A stretch of DNA of 37,326 nt from a virus, in the IMG/VR virus record IMGVR_UViG_3300032092_000107, positions 1-37,326 of that record; one strand, given 5' to 3'. Below, one piece after another: positions 30,159 through 37,084 of this stretch; within the stretch, counting starts at the first letter, position 1; the number at the start of each line of letters is the position of its first letter. Made by a program: the position numbers and the translations under genes. The notes under the pieces were generated by a model. That model did no database searches. It was given only the letters and a program-made list of their open reading frames with translations, and had not been told where the DNA came from.

Positions 30159-30812
30159 ATGAAAACCAAAGTAATCCTAGCCGTTGCAATATCTGCTCTG
30201 ATGGCAGGCTGTGCTACCAAACAAGAGTCAGTTCGGGTTCTCCCCAAAGAGTCTGCTCTTGAAGCCAAGCCTGACATCAAGACAGCAGAAGTAACTTTCC
30301 ACGAAAAGAATGGAACACTGATCCTTGAGTTTGACGAGCAGGGTTCATGGGTTCGCATTAAGACCAGTGGTACATCTCCCGTTGAATTCAATCATGCTAA
30401 TGCACGTGAGCAAGCGTTCACGATCGCGACGATGCGTGCAAAACGTAATCTGGTTGAGTTCCTCAGCAATGACGTAAAGTCCCAGAAAGCAGTTAGCAAT
30501 ATTTCTGACGTGTTCCTCAAAGACATCGTTAAGGAAGATTCAACTAACAGCCTAAGGTCTTTGTCTGCTGATGAGGAAGGTACTGGCAATGCATCGCAGC
30601 AGAACTCAAACGAGAATCGTAACCGTGCTAACAAAGTTGCAACGAATGTGCGCGAGCAAATCGTTGACAATGCCAATGCGATCCTGCGTGGTGCGTATGT
30701 GTCCAAGCGTAACATTGATCCTGCAACCAATCAGGTTAGCGTAGAGATCAGTATCTCGCGTAAGACTATCACTGCTGCTCAACAGATTCGTGCTCAAATG
30801 GGAGGTCAGTAA
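30159..30812 (+). CDS. LPP20-like lipoprotein
   Basis: 217 aa from ATG 30159; the TTG at 30141 would place the start in the leader. The signal peptide ends with lipobox L-M-A-G-C (ALMAGCATK, C17). After a ~50-residue beta region, ANAREQAFTIATMRAKRNLV and ILRGAYVSKRNIDPATNQVS VEISI fit the LPP20 / FlgP-like fold of outer-membrane lipoproteins. The product should sit in the outer membrane facing the periplasm. It is co-transcribed with a tiny membrane protein and an exported FlgT-like protein, a combination that echoes the bacterial flgO-flgP-flgT group. Confidence 0.65.
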   Translation: MKTKVILAVAISALMAGCATKQESVRVLPKESALEAKPDIKTAEVTFHEKNGTLILEFDEQGSWVRIKTSGTSPVEFNHANAREQAFTIATMRAKRNLVEFLSNDVKSQKAVSNISDVFLKDIVKEDSTNSLRSLSADEEGTGNASQQNSNENRNRANKVATNVREQIVDNANAILRGAYVSKRNIDPATNQVSVEISISRKTITAAQQIRAQMGGQ

Positions 30813-30937
30813 TGAATTTCGTTATCGGGTTTGTCCTTGGTTTTATTATCGCTACTGCTGGTGTTTCCAATGTGGCTAATGCTTTGGATACAGTAGTAAA
30901 CTCGAGCAAAGAAATCATTAAAGAGAACGTGAAATGA
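30812..30937 (+). CDS. 41-aa single-TM protein
   Basis: MNFVIGFVLGFIIATAGVSN is one hydrophobic segment followed by ANALDTVVNSSKEIIKENVK, which may be a cleaved signal (VANA) or an anchored tail. GGGAGG lies 6 bases before the ATG. It links the lipoprotein to the FlgT-like gene, overlapping the latter by ATGA. Confidence 0.65.
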   Translation: MNFVIGFVLGFIIATAGVSNVANALDTVVNSSKEIIKENVK

Positions 30938-31950
30938 AAAAGTTACTACTCGCCGCTTTGATTGCAACTTCCATGGCTGCTAATGCTGAGGAAGTTGTAG
31001 TTGATGGCTACGGTGCAACTTATGAGAGCGCACTGCGTGCTGCTAAGATTGCTGCGTTGGAGAAAGTTACTGGTACTTGGATTAATAGTGAACATTATCT
31101 GCGTAACAATAGAGCAGATGAACGCATCACTCAGTATAACGGCGGAGTGATCAAATCGTATAAAGTTCTTTCATACAGAGAGAATGTGGTGACAATTGTG
31201 GCAGATGTAGACGTTGTAAAAGACAATCGTGTTGCCATGAATTCTACCCACGAGGTTAGTGACGAGGATAGGCAGAAACTTGTTGATCGCCAAAGAAACT
31301 ACAATAACATCAGAGTGGCTATGGATGTTATGGACGGAAACTCCTCCATGTTCTTTAAGCAGACAGGTGTACAGTATGTGAATCGTGGTGAGAGTACGAC
31401 AGTTGTTGTGAATGGTTTAATCGGCTGGAATAAGAAATGGGTCTCGGACTTTAAGTCGCTACTACAAACATCAGGCAATCGTGGCGATACGGTAACCGAC
31501 ACTAAACAGCGTATGGCTGGTGGCGTAGTACATAACCTTCTTATGTTGAATCCAATTCTGGCAGGCATTGCATCTGTTCCCCTGTCCAGAGTGCAGGAAG
31601 AGGAAGTTGTAGATAATACACCGATGGTTTGTTTTAACTCTAGTGGGGATTGCTACAAAACTCAGATTGGATTGCGTAGATTCGAGTATGGCACACCAAT
31701 CAAACTAGAAGTACGTGGCTATAGAGAAGATCTGTTAGTTACCAACAAAGCGATTGCATTTAGAGATACAAACTTGTATGAGAACATTTCAGCTGGATCA
31801 TCAAGAGATATGTGGCACAATGGCAAAGAAAAGTTTATGAATCCGACACTTATGGTGAACGAGAATAATATTATGCCAGTGCACTTTTCGTTTGAGATGA
31901 GAACTGCTGATTTGTCTAGGATTACATCATTTAGATATGGAGTGAAATAA
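30934..31950 (+). CDS. Exported FlgT-like protein
   Basis: 338 aa. Signal peptide MKKLLLAALIATSMAANA with AxA cleavage near residue 18. The N-terminal domain (VVVDGYGATYESALRAAKIA, then GGVIKSYKVLSYRENVVTIV) is the FlgT-N / LPP20-associated domain found in bacterial outer-membrane and flagellar accessory proteins. The C-terminal ~180 residues are unrecognised and include a Cys pair (MVCFNSSGDCY). It is expected in the periplasm or outer membrane with the lipoprotein from the same operon. Confidence 0.65.
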   Translation: MKKLLLAALIATSMAANAEEVVVDGYGATYESALRAAKIAALEKVTGTWINSEHYLRNNRADERITQYNGGVIKSYKVLSYRENVVTIVADVDVVKDNRVAMNSTHEVSDEDRQKLVDRQRNYNNIRVAMDVMDGNSSMFFKQTGVQYVNRGESTTVVVNGLIGWNKKWVSDFKSLLQTSGNRGDTVTDTKQRMAGGVVHNLLMLNPILAGIASVPLSRVQEEEVVDNTPMVCFNSSGDCYKTQIGLRRFEYGTPIKLEVRGYREDLLVTNKAIAFRDTNLYENISAGSSRDMWHNGKEKFMNPTLMVNENNIMPVHFSFEMRTADLSRITSFRYGVK

Positions 31951-31951
31951 A

Positions 31952-32656
31952 ATGCCAAACTGGTGCGATAATAGCGTTACATTATATAATGAAGATGTTG
32001 AGAAGGTTTCTGCTTTGGCTGAGGAGATGGGTAGAGAGAACGAAGAAGGTAAAATGATTGCGTGTCCCTTCCAGCATTTGCGCCCACGTCCAGCTGACCA
32101 AGAAGAAAACTGGTATGAATGGAATCTGGCCAACTGGGGAACCAAGTGGGATGCTTCTATTATCGATTGGGAACGTAGAGATGATAATGAGATTTGGATA
32201 TCTTTTGATTCTGCATGGGCACCACCAATAACTTTATATGATTATCTTACAGAGAATGGTTGGAATGTGGATGCAATATATCATGAGCCAGGAATGAATT
32301 TTGCTGGGCAATATAATAACGGCATCGATAATTACTTTGAGTATGATGTTAGCGATCCAGACTTTCTCGATAGTCTTCCTGGCGAAATAATCGAGTTTGC
32401 CAATTTGTTTGATGCGCATCAGGAATGGATTGTTCGAGAACTAGAGAGCAATTGGGATGATGAAGAACGTAGCGACTGGCACAAAGCAAAGAGTAAACCA
32501 GAAGTTGAAGGATGGTATGAAGTTGCACTGAAAGACTGGCAACATGTACAATTTATGGAATTTAAAGATGGTGAATGGGATTGCTACGATCCTAAAACCA
32601 TAGACAAGTGGCGTGGTCTTGCTAAAAGCCCAGAGGTTTTAAATGAGACCGTATGA
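31952..32656 (+). CDS. YubB/Api92-like ferredoxin-fold protein
   Basis: 234 aa. MPNWCDNSVTLYNEDVEK at the start, then WNLANWGTKWDASI and ISFDSAWAPPITLYDYL are the hallmarks of the DUF1281/YubB ferredoxin-like family found in phages, plasmids and conjugative elements. The C-terminal ~50 residues add a small unit (GWYEVALKDWQHVQFMEF). Function unknown. It starts one base after the preceding stop and overlaps the next gene by 14 bases. Confidence 0.8.
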   Translation: MPNWCDNSVTLYNEDVEKVSALAEEMGRENEEGKMIACPFQHLRPRPADQEENWYEWNLANWGTKWDASIIDWERRDDNEIWISFDSAWAPPITLYDYLTENGWNVDAIYHEPGMNFAGQYNNGIDNYFEYDVSDPDFLDSLPGEIIEFANLFDAHQEWIVRELESNWDDEERSDWHKAKSKPEVEGWYEVALKDWQHVQFMEFKDGEWDCYDPKTIDKWRGLAKSPEVLNETV

Positions 32657-33056
32657 AGAAGTAGTTGAAGGATGGGTTAGAGATTTTGTGTCAACAATGG
32701 ATGATGGATGGCTTCGCCCAGGAGATCAATCTGGCGATGAACCACTCGGTGTGAAAATTATTTTTGATGGATATGGTTACAACGAAGAAACCAACGAAGA
32801 CAATGACGAAAACATAATGTCGTTTGCTGTGTTCGTGCATAAAGATTCTCTCAATGGAGAGGAATTTCCTGAGCATGAACAAACACCATGGGCATTGATT
32901 CATCGTCCTAAGGAAGAAGTTTGTATTTGGGTTTGGTATACTGTCGACACAGACGAGGTTGAGGTAATTCCATTTGAAGACGGTTCGACGGAAATGGATC
33001 ATGAAGAAATCTATCGAATAATCGATAAGTTAGATAAGGAAGAGTATGAAGGATAA
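32643..33056 (+). CDS. Acidic hypothetical protein
   Basis: 137 aa, pI clearly low. Blocks include VEGWVRDFVSTMDDGWLRPG and a Trp-rich PKEEVCIWVWYTVDTDEVE. Overlaps the YubB-like gene and the deaminase gene. Unrecognised. Confidence 0.6.
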   Translation: MRPYEEVVEGWVRDFVSTMDDGWLRPGDQSGDEPLGVKIIFDGYGYNEETNEDNDENIMSFAVFVHKDSLNGEEFPEHEQTPWALIHRPKEEVCIWVWYTVDTDEVEVIPFEDGSTEMDHEEIYRIIDKLDKEEYEG

Positions 33057-33480
33057 ATGGACTGACGCATACATGGATACAGCTGAAAGATTTGCCCAGC
33101 TGTCCAGTGCTGTTAGGCTAAAGGTAGGTGCTGTTGTTGTAAAAGATCATCGCATTATCTCAATCGGCTACAATGGAATGCCATCTGGTTGGGACAATGT
33201 GTGTGAGGAAAAAGTATATACACAAGATGGTGACTATTATTTAAAAACGAAAGATGAGGTTATTCATGCTGAAGCAAACGCTATACTTAAACTTGCAAAA
33301 TCTGGCGACGGAGGTAATGATGCCAGTTTATTTTGTACTCATGCTCCTTGTGTTGAATGTGCTAAACTAATTTACGGTGCAGGAATTAATAAATTCTATT
33401 ATCGTAATTCATACAGAGATGAATCAGGATTAAAATTCTTAGAGAAATGTTCTATTCATGTAGAACAGCTAACTAAGTAG
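33046..33480 (+). CDS. dCMP deaminase
   Basis: 144 aa. Zinc site H74-A-E76 (IHAEANA) and P101-C102-x2-C105 (APCVECAK) as in T4 cd, with RLKVGAVVVKDHRIISIGYN and GMPSG typical of the family. It converts dCMP to dUMP, which ThyX turns into dTMP. It is shorter than T4 Cd (193 aa). It overlaps the preceding gene by 11 bases and the tRNA cluster follows. Confidence 0.93.
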   Translation: MKDKWTDAYMDTAERFAQLSSAVRLKVGAVVVKDHRIISIGYNGMPSGWDNVCEEKVYTQDGDYYLKTKDEVIHAEANAILKLAKSGDGGNDASLFCTHAPCVECAKLIYGAGINKFYYRNSYRDESGLKFLEKCSIHVEQLTK

Positions 33481-33482
33481 TA
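33474..33482 (+). repeat. TAAGTAGTA repeat, copy 1
   Basis: TAAGTAGTA lies 7 bases before tRNA-Thr, overlapping the deaminase stop. Two further identical copies flank tRNA-Met and tRNA-Gly. Confidence 0.5.
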
Positions 33483-33488
33483 GTTCAT

Positions 33489-33562
33489 GCTTCCTTAGTA
33501 TAATGGTATTACAGTGGATTTGTAATCCTCTGATGGGAGTTCGATTCTCTCAGGGAGCACCA
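33489..33562 (+). tRNA. tRNA-Thr (TGT)
   Basis: 74 bases with encoded CCA. Acceptor GCTTCCT pairs with AGGGAGC (one G-T pair). The anticodon loop TTTGTAA carries TGT, and the T-loop TTCGATT is normal. Confidence 0.9.
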
Positions 33563-33570
33563 ATTGTTAT

Positions 33571-33646
33571 TGTCTCGTAGTTCAGATGGTAGAACAGCGG
33601 ACTGTTAATCCGTATGTCGCTGGTTCGATCCCAGCCGAGACAGCCA
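33571..33646 (+). tRNA. tRNA-Asn (GTT)
   Basis: 76 bases with encoded CCA. Acceptor TGTCTCG pairs with CGAGACA. Anticodon arm CGGA-CTGTTAA-TCCG gives GTT. The T-arm is GCTGG-TTCGATC-CCAGC. Confidence 0.93.
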
Positions 33647-33651
33647 GTTTA

Positions 33652-33729
33652 CCGAGTGTAGTTCAGTCTGGTTAGAATACATGCTTTGGGAGCATGGGGT
33701 CGTAGGTTCGAATCCTACCACTCGGACCA
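33652..33729 (+). tRNA. tRNA-Pro (TGG)
   Basis: 78 bases with encoded CCA. Acceptor CCGAGTG pairs with CACTCGG. Anticodon arm CATGC-TTTGGGA-GCATG gives TGG. T-arm GTAGG-TTCGAAT-CCTAC. Confidence 0.93.
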
Positions 33730-33734
33730 TATAT

Positions 33735-33810
33735 GCGACTGTAGTTCAGTGGATAGAACAACAGCCTTCTAAGCTGTGGGTCGCAGGTTCGATCCCTGCC
33801 AGTCGCGCCA
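33735..33810 (+). tRNA. tRNA-Arg (TCT)
   Basis: 76 bases with encoded CCA. Acceptor GCGACTG pairs with CAGTCGC. Anticodon arm ACAGC-CTTCTAA-GCTGT gives TCT, which reads the AGA codons common in this AT-rich phage. Confidence 0.93.
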
Positions 33811-33865
33811 TTGATTTTATAGACTATGATAATTGAAAAATACAATGGTTAAAAACCAGTGGAAA

Positions 33866-33904
33866 CCCTACCAAATTGACTAAGTAAATTAGTAGGGCAT
33901 TTTT
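33866..33904 (+). terminator. Intrinsic terminator after the tRNA cluster
   Basis: CCCTAC (33866-33871) pairs with GTAGGG (33892-33897), extended by a mismatched A/T stem, and is followed by CATTTTT. It ends the deaminase-tRNA transcript before rubrerythrin and carries the same CCCTAC/GTAGGG core as the other intergenic hairpins. Confidence 0.7.
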
Positions 33905-33931
33905 AATTGAAATAAACAAACAGGAGAAATT

Positions 33932-34366
33932 ATGAAAGTCAAAGGTACTAAAACAGAACAGTGTTTGAAAGATGCATTTTCTGGAGAATCGAAAGCCAAT
34001 CGTCGCTATCTTTACTTCGCGAACATGGCAGACATCGCAGGTGCGCCAGAAGTTGCAAACGTATTTCGTAACACAGCTGAGGGTGAAACAGGACATGCTC
34101 ATGGTCACATGGAATATTTGATTAATGGCGACAGTGGTGATCCAGAAACTGGTTTACCAGCCAGCACTGTAGAACAGGCATTGGAATCTGCTATCGCAGG
34201 CGAGACACATGAGTATACAGATATGTATCCAGGTATGGCTAAAACTGCTCGCGATGAAGGATTTGATGAGATTGCTGATTGGTTTGAAACATTAGCCAAA
34301 GCTGAGCGTAGCCATGCTGGCAAATTCAAAAGAACTCTTGATGCTTACAAAGCAGAACAGAACTAG
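33932..34366 (+). CDS. Rubrerythrin (ferritin-like domain only)
   Basis: 144 aa. Di-iron four-helix bundle with E19, E52-x2-H55, E91 or E94, and E125-x2-H128 (blocks [37 protein letters not shown] and KAERSHAGK). Rubrerythrins reduce hydrogen peroxide; this form lacks the C-terminal rubredoxin domain, as in sulerythrin-type proteins, so it needs an external electron donor. CAGGAG lies before the ATG, in a small region behind a terminator. The last base of its stop is the first base of tRNA-Met. Confidence 0.9.
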   Translation: MKVKGTKTEQCLKDAFSGESKANRRYLYFANMADIAGAPEVANVFRNTAEGETGHAHGHMEYLINGDSGDPETGLPASTVEQALESAIAGETHEYTDMYPGMAKTARDEGFDEIADWFETLAKAERSHAGKFKRTLDAYKAEQN

Positions 34367-34442
34367 CACTAGTAGCTCAGTTGGTTAGAGCAGAGGACTC
34401 ATAATCCTTTGGTCGTAGGTTCGAGTCCTACCTGGTGCACCA
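34366..34442 (+). tRNA. tRNA-Met or tRNA-Ile2 (CAT)
   Basis: 77 bases with encoded CCA. Acceptor GCACTAG pairs with CTGGTGC (one T-G pair). Anticodon loop CTCATAA gives CAT. Whether it is elongator Met or lysidine-modified Ile cannot be settled by eye. It begins on the last base of the rubrerythrin stop codon. Confidence 0.9.
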
Positions 34443-34443
34443 A

Positions 34444-34452
34444 TAAGTAGTA
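34444..34452 (+). repeat. TAAGTAGTA repeat, copy 2
   Basis: Two bases after tRNA-Met, identical to the copies at 33474 and 35415. Confidence 0.5.
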
Positions 34453-34454
34453 AC

Positions 34455-34474
34455 AGTGGGAGGTAACTCCCACT
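34455..34474 (+). other. Perfect hairpin with GTAA tetraloop
   Basis: AGTGGGAG (34455-34462) pairs perfectly with CTCCCACT (34467-34474) over GTAA, a GNRA-type tetraloop. No T-tract follows, so it is more likely an RNA processing or stability element of the tRNA transcript than a strong terminator. Confidence 0.6.
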
Positions 34475-34494
34475 AATTCATTGAAAGGATCGTT

Positions 34495-34722
34495 ATGTTC
34501 ATTAAAGTTACCAATGCTCATTCAGAGCACAAAGGCGAGAAACTGATTATTCGTAAGGATATTATTCGATCAGTCCATCGCGCAGAAATTCGTCCAGAAA
34601 AAGATATAGAAGAAGATAACGTAACAACTATCTACGAAACAGTCACAGTTGTATTCTGTGGTGAGTTAGGTAGCTGGTATGTTGACGAGAGCATAGATGA
34701 AATCTACGAGATGCTCAAATGA
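34495..34722 (+). CDS. Small beta-rich protein, unknown
   Basis: 75 aa, AAAGGA upstream. MFIKVTNAHSEHKGEKLIIR, then TIYETVTVVFCGELGSWYV, suggests a small beta fold with a C-terminal helix. Overlaps the next gene by ATGA. Unrecognised. Confidence 0.65.
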   Translation: MFIKVTNAHSEHKGEKLIIRKDIIRSVHRAEIRPEKDIEEDNVTTIYETVTVVFCGELGSWYVDESIDEIYEMLK

Positions 34723-34919
34723 GTGACGGAGGTAAAGGTAGCGCACCAAGACCACTGAGTGTCGATAGAAAGACATTCGATGATAACTGGGACAAGATAT
34801 TTAAGAAGCCAGACTGGGATAATTACAGTGATCTTCCAGCTGTAAACGCATACGATGTGCCAATACTAGATAATGAAGACATGTGGGTGCAAGAGGTTAT
34901 CGATAAAAGTGGCTGTTAG
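34719..34919 (+). CDS. Conserved small phage protein (GKGSAPRPLSV motif)
   Basis: 66 aa. The N-terminal block MSDGGKGSAPRPLSVDRKTF followed by DDNWDKIF is shared with small proteins in many T4-like and other phages. Function unknown. Confidence 0.7.
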   Translation: MSDGGKGSAPRPLSVDRKTFDDNWDKIFKKPDWDNYSDLPAVNAYDVPILDNEDMWVQEVIDKSGC

Positions 34920-34927
34920 GAGATAGT

Positions 34928-35410
34928 ATGCAGAGTATCAACGTCAACGAGGTTAGAGAATTTATCGAAGCGCAGTCTAGCGAAACAAAGATTTATATTG
35001 GTGGCGACTCAGAAAGATTTCTTATCGGTGACGATTGGTATGCAGACTATACTCTATGCGTTGTTATTCACATAGATGGCAAGCATGGCTGTAAAATCTT
35101 TGGCGAGGTGCATCGCGAGAGAGATTGGGATCAGAAGAAGAATCGCCCACGTATGCGTCTGATGAATGAGGTATATAAAATTGCAGACCTATATCTGCGA
35201 CTACATGATGTCCTGGAGGATAGACAGGTAGAAGTGCATCTGGATATCAATCCATCAGAAATGCATGGTAGTTCCTGTGTGATGAACGAAGCCATAGGTT
35301 ATATTCGTGGCATGTGCAACGTGATTCCAATGGTCAAACCCAAAGCATTTGCGGCATCATACGCTGCTGATCGTCTCAAGCATATTCTGGCAGATCGCGC
35401 TGCTGCGTAA
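34928..35410 (+). CDS. DUF458 / YkuK-type RNase H-like protein
   Basis: 160 aa. Retroviral-integrase/RNase-H-like fold suggested by IYIGGDSE (D27), LCVVIHIDGKHGCKIFGEVH, VHLDINPSE (D near 104) and the final KPKAFAASYAADRLKH, as in the DUF458/YkuK family. Nuclease activity is plausible but unproven. AGGAG precedes the ATG. Confidence 0.75.
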   Translation: MQSINVNEVREFIEAQSSETKIYIGGDSERFLIGDDWYADYTLCVVIHIDGKHGCKIFGEVHRERDWDQKKNRPRMRLMNEVYKIADLYLRLHDVLEDRQVEVHLDINPSEMHGSSCVMNEAIGYIRGMCNVIPMVKPKAFAASYAADRLKHILADRAAA

Positions 35411-35414
35411 CGAA

Positions 35415-35423
35415 TAAGTAGTA
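35415..35423 (+). repeat. TAAGTAGTA repeat, copy 3
   Basis: Five bases before tRNA-Gly and five after the DUF458 stop, identical to the copies at 33474 and 34444. Confidence 0.5.
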
Positions 35424-35427
35424 GATT

Positions 35428-35503
35428 GCGGGTAAAGTGTTTACGGTTACACGTCTGCCTTCCAAGCAGAAATAGACGAGTTCGAATCTCGCTTCCCGCT
35501 CCA
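35428..35503 (+). tRNA. tRNA-Gly (TCC)
   Basis: 76 bases ending in encoded CCA. Anticodon arm TCTGC-CTTCCAA-GCAGA gives TCC. The acceptor GCGGGTA pairs with TTCCCGC with one T-T mismatch at the sixth pair, and the discriminator is T. The weak acceptor end is unusual but the cloverleaf is otherwise clear. Confidence 0.85.
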
Positions 35504-35522
35504 TCATTTACAAGGAGGCATT

Positions 35523-35741
35523 ATGGATAATACTGATGTTGTGAATGTCGAAGAAACTCACATGACATTTAAAGACAAATGGCATGCTGAGAAACTATTA
35601 AAGCAGTCCAAGAAGAAAGCACGTAAGCAACTGCAGAAGCAGGGATTTAGTAATCTCGATGCTCGAAAGGCAGTCAACAGTGCCATGAATCGCATCGTCG
35701 ATAACAAGCCAATGAAACGTGTCGCTGGTAGAGGTGGCTGA
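35523..35741 (+). CDS. Small basic helical protein
   Basis: 72 aa. Helix rich in Lys/Arg (KLLKQSKKKARKQLQKQG, then DARKAVNSAMNRIV), pI high, so nucleic-acid binding is plausible. AAGGAGG lies upstream. Stop overlaps the next start. Confidence 0.6.
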   Translation: MDNTDVVNVEETHMTFKDKWHAEKLLKQSKKKARKQLQKQGFSNLDARKAVNSAMNRIVDNKPMKRVAGRGG

Positions 35742-35926
35742 TGATTCTCACCTGCGGACATAGATCAAGTGAAGGCAATGCCGTGGTGTGTAAAGATTAT
35801 ACAGATAAAGGTACAAGAGCACTGGCGTACAGATATGTTTGCAATCATTGCTATAGAGAATATAAACAAGACCAAATTGTATTTTACAGCGACAGAGACG
35901 CAGAGAGATGGTTACTGAATGCTTAA
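35741..35926 (+). CDS. Small putative zinc-binding protein
   Basis: 61 aa. CGH at 5-7, C17 and CNHC (34-37) could make a zinc site (C5, H7 or C17, C34, C37). The rest is basic and aromatic. Coupled to both neighbours by overlaps. Unrecognised. Confidence 0.6.
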   Translation: MILTCGHRSSEGNAVVCKDYTDKGTRALAYRYVCNHCYREYKQDQIVFYSDRDAERWLLNA

Positions 35927-36254
35927 GAATCTAACTCCATCGGATAAGGTAGAACTGCTAATAGTTCTATTGGCTATGCTTGGATGCACTGTGCTGGTGG
36001 TTAGCATCGTGGCATGGTCTAACGGCAAAGACGTGGACTATTTCAAGGAAAGAGTTATTATGTTGGACAACAGAATGAACGTGCTCGATAAGAGAGTTCA
36101 CGATTCTGTTCTCAGGCAGGAAGAGGTAGTTAAGAAGATGAACGAGACAGTTACACAGTTAAATAGTGTAACGACGAAAGTAGAAGAGCATGATAAATGG
36201 CTGGATGAGTGGAAGAAATTACCCTCTCTACCCAAGCCAAAGGAAAGAAGATGA
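35919..36254 (+). CDS. Single-TM protein with periplasmic-type coiled coil
   Basis: 111 aa. TM segment LLIVLLAMLGCTVLVVSIVA (about 13-32), then heptads (YFKERVIMLDNRMNVLDKRV). The shape resembles i-spanins and membrane-tethered coiled coils, but no lipoprotein follows directly. Overlaps the next gene by ATGA. Confidence 0.6.
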   Translation: MLKNLTPSDKVELLIVLLAMLGCTVLVVSIVAWSNGKDVDYFKERVIMLDNRMNVLDKRVHDSVLRQEEVVKKMNETVTQLNSVTTKVEEHDKWLDEWKKLPSLPKPKERR

Positions 36255-36427
36255 CACCACATTGGATACTGATTCTCATGCTCAATGGGCAGGTGGCAGA
36301 TTTTCCAGACAAGTATAAGACCAATGCAGCATGCGAGGAACATAGGAAGTTAATAGAACGAGCACTCAAGCAAGCCGAATCCACTGCCACAGTACGCTGT
36401 GAGTGGAAACAATCAAAGGAGAAATAA
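36251..36427 (+). CDS. 58-aa secreted-type protein, two cysteines
   Basis: From ATG 36251 (ATGA overlap). Hydrophobic N-terminus (HWILILMLNGQVADF) and cysteines at 28 and 50, the same 22-residue spacing as the 56-aa product at 24184. Likely the same tiny exported or membrane family. Confidence 0.6.
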   Translation: MTPHWILILMLNGQVADFPDKYKTNAACEEHRKLIERALKQAESTATVRCEWKQSKEK

Positions 36428-36637
36428 ATGGCTGAAGAGAATCTAGAAGAGATGGTGCGAGAAATAGATGCATATTTGGTTAGAACAATGGCAAAGTACG
36501 AGGTAGATCCACTGAAGTTATCCGCTATTATCAATGCACGTCTGATGTGGATAAACTATCTCGGTGGCAGCGAGGATGACTTTAAGAAAGCACTGGTTGA
36601 CTTTAGCCAGTCATCTATACGAGGAGAGTTGCATTGA
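36428..36637 (+). CDS. Small acidic helical protein, unknown
   Basis: 69 aa, directly after the preceding stop with GGAG upstream. NLEEMVREIDAYLVRTMAKY at the start. Unrecognised; small helical partner protein is as much as can be said. Confidence 0.6.
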   Translation: MAEENLEEMVREIDAYLVRTMAKYEVDPLKLSAIINARLMWINYLGGSEDDFKKALVDFSQSSIRGELH

Positions 36638-36840
36638 GAGAGATGAATAAAATGGACCAGAAGATGCCAATGCCCTACGAGGAATGGAAACAATCCAGAG
36701 TCTTTAATCTGGACGATAGTTACATCAAAGCATTTGAGAGATTACATAAGGTGAATCCAGCAGAAGAGATTGAGGAGATGCTGAGAAAAGAGTATGAAGA
36801 ATATAGAATGGACTTCGACGGCAGATGGTTAAATTTATAG
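36634..36840 (+). CDS. Small helical protein, unknown (TTG start)
   Basis: 68 aa with TTG at 36634, seven bases after GGAG and overlapping the previous stop; ATG 36643 is an in-frame alternative. Charged, with LDDSYIKAFERLHKVNPAEE. Unrecognised. Confidence 0.55.
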   Translation: MREMNKMDQKMPMPYEEWKQSRVFNLDDSYIKAFERLHKVNPAEEIEEMLRKEYEEYRMDFDGRWLNL

Positions 36841-36995
36841 GAATCTTTGTGGTGATCTTTAGTATATCACTGCTAGTGATTCCTGGTGTGGGAATACTGT
36901 ATGGTCTATCCAAGAAGCACGTGATTCTCCCAATCTATGCTAAAATTACAGATCCAGGTCCATTGTACGTAGACGACAGGAGGTGCTGCAGATGA
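36825..36995 (+). CDS. 56-aa single-TM protein
   Basis: MVKFIGIFVVIFSISLLVIP is a signal/TM segment, followed by a basic stretch and a C-terminal CC. It overlaps the preceding gene by 16 bases and the next by ATGA. Unrecognised. Confidence 0.5.
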   Translation: MVKFIGIFVVIFSISLLVIPGVGILYGLSKKHVILPIYAKITDPGPLYVDDRRCCR

Positions 36996-37084
36996 TTGAA
37001 GTTATAATAGTTTTGGCAGTAATGGCAATCATTGGATATATTATTTGGGCAGGCGACGAGATATATCGAGACGACGATGAGTGA
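36992..37084 (+). CDS. 30-aa single-TM peptide
   Basis: MIEVIIVLAVMAIIGYIIWA is a TM segment followed by an acidic tail (GDEIYRDDDE). AGGAGG lies 8 bases upstream, and the stop overlaps the next gene. Very short, but the site and coupling favour a real gene. Confidence 0.5.
   Translation: MIEVIIVLAVMAIIGYIIWAGDEIYRDDDE

Noticed and set aside
33474-35503. CRISPR array or attachment site in the tRNA region
   Set aside because: The 9-mer repeats are short, three in number and unevenly spaced; no integrase gene and no direct repeats of tRNA ends are seen.
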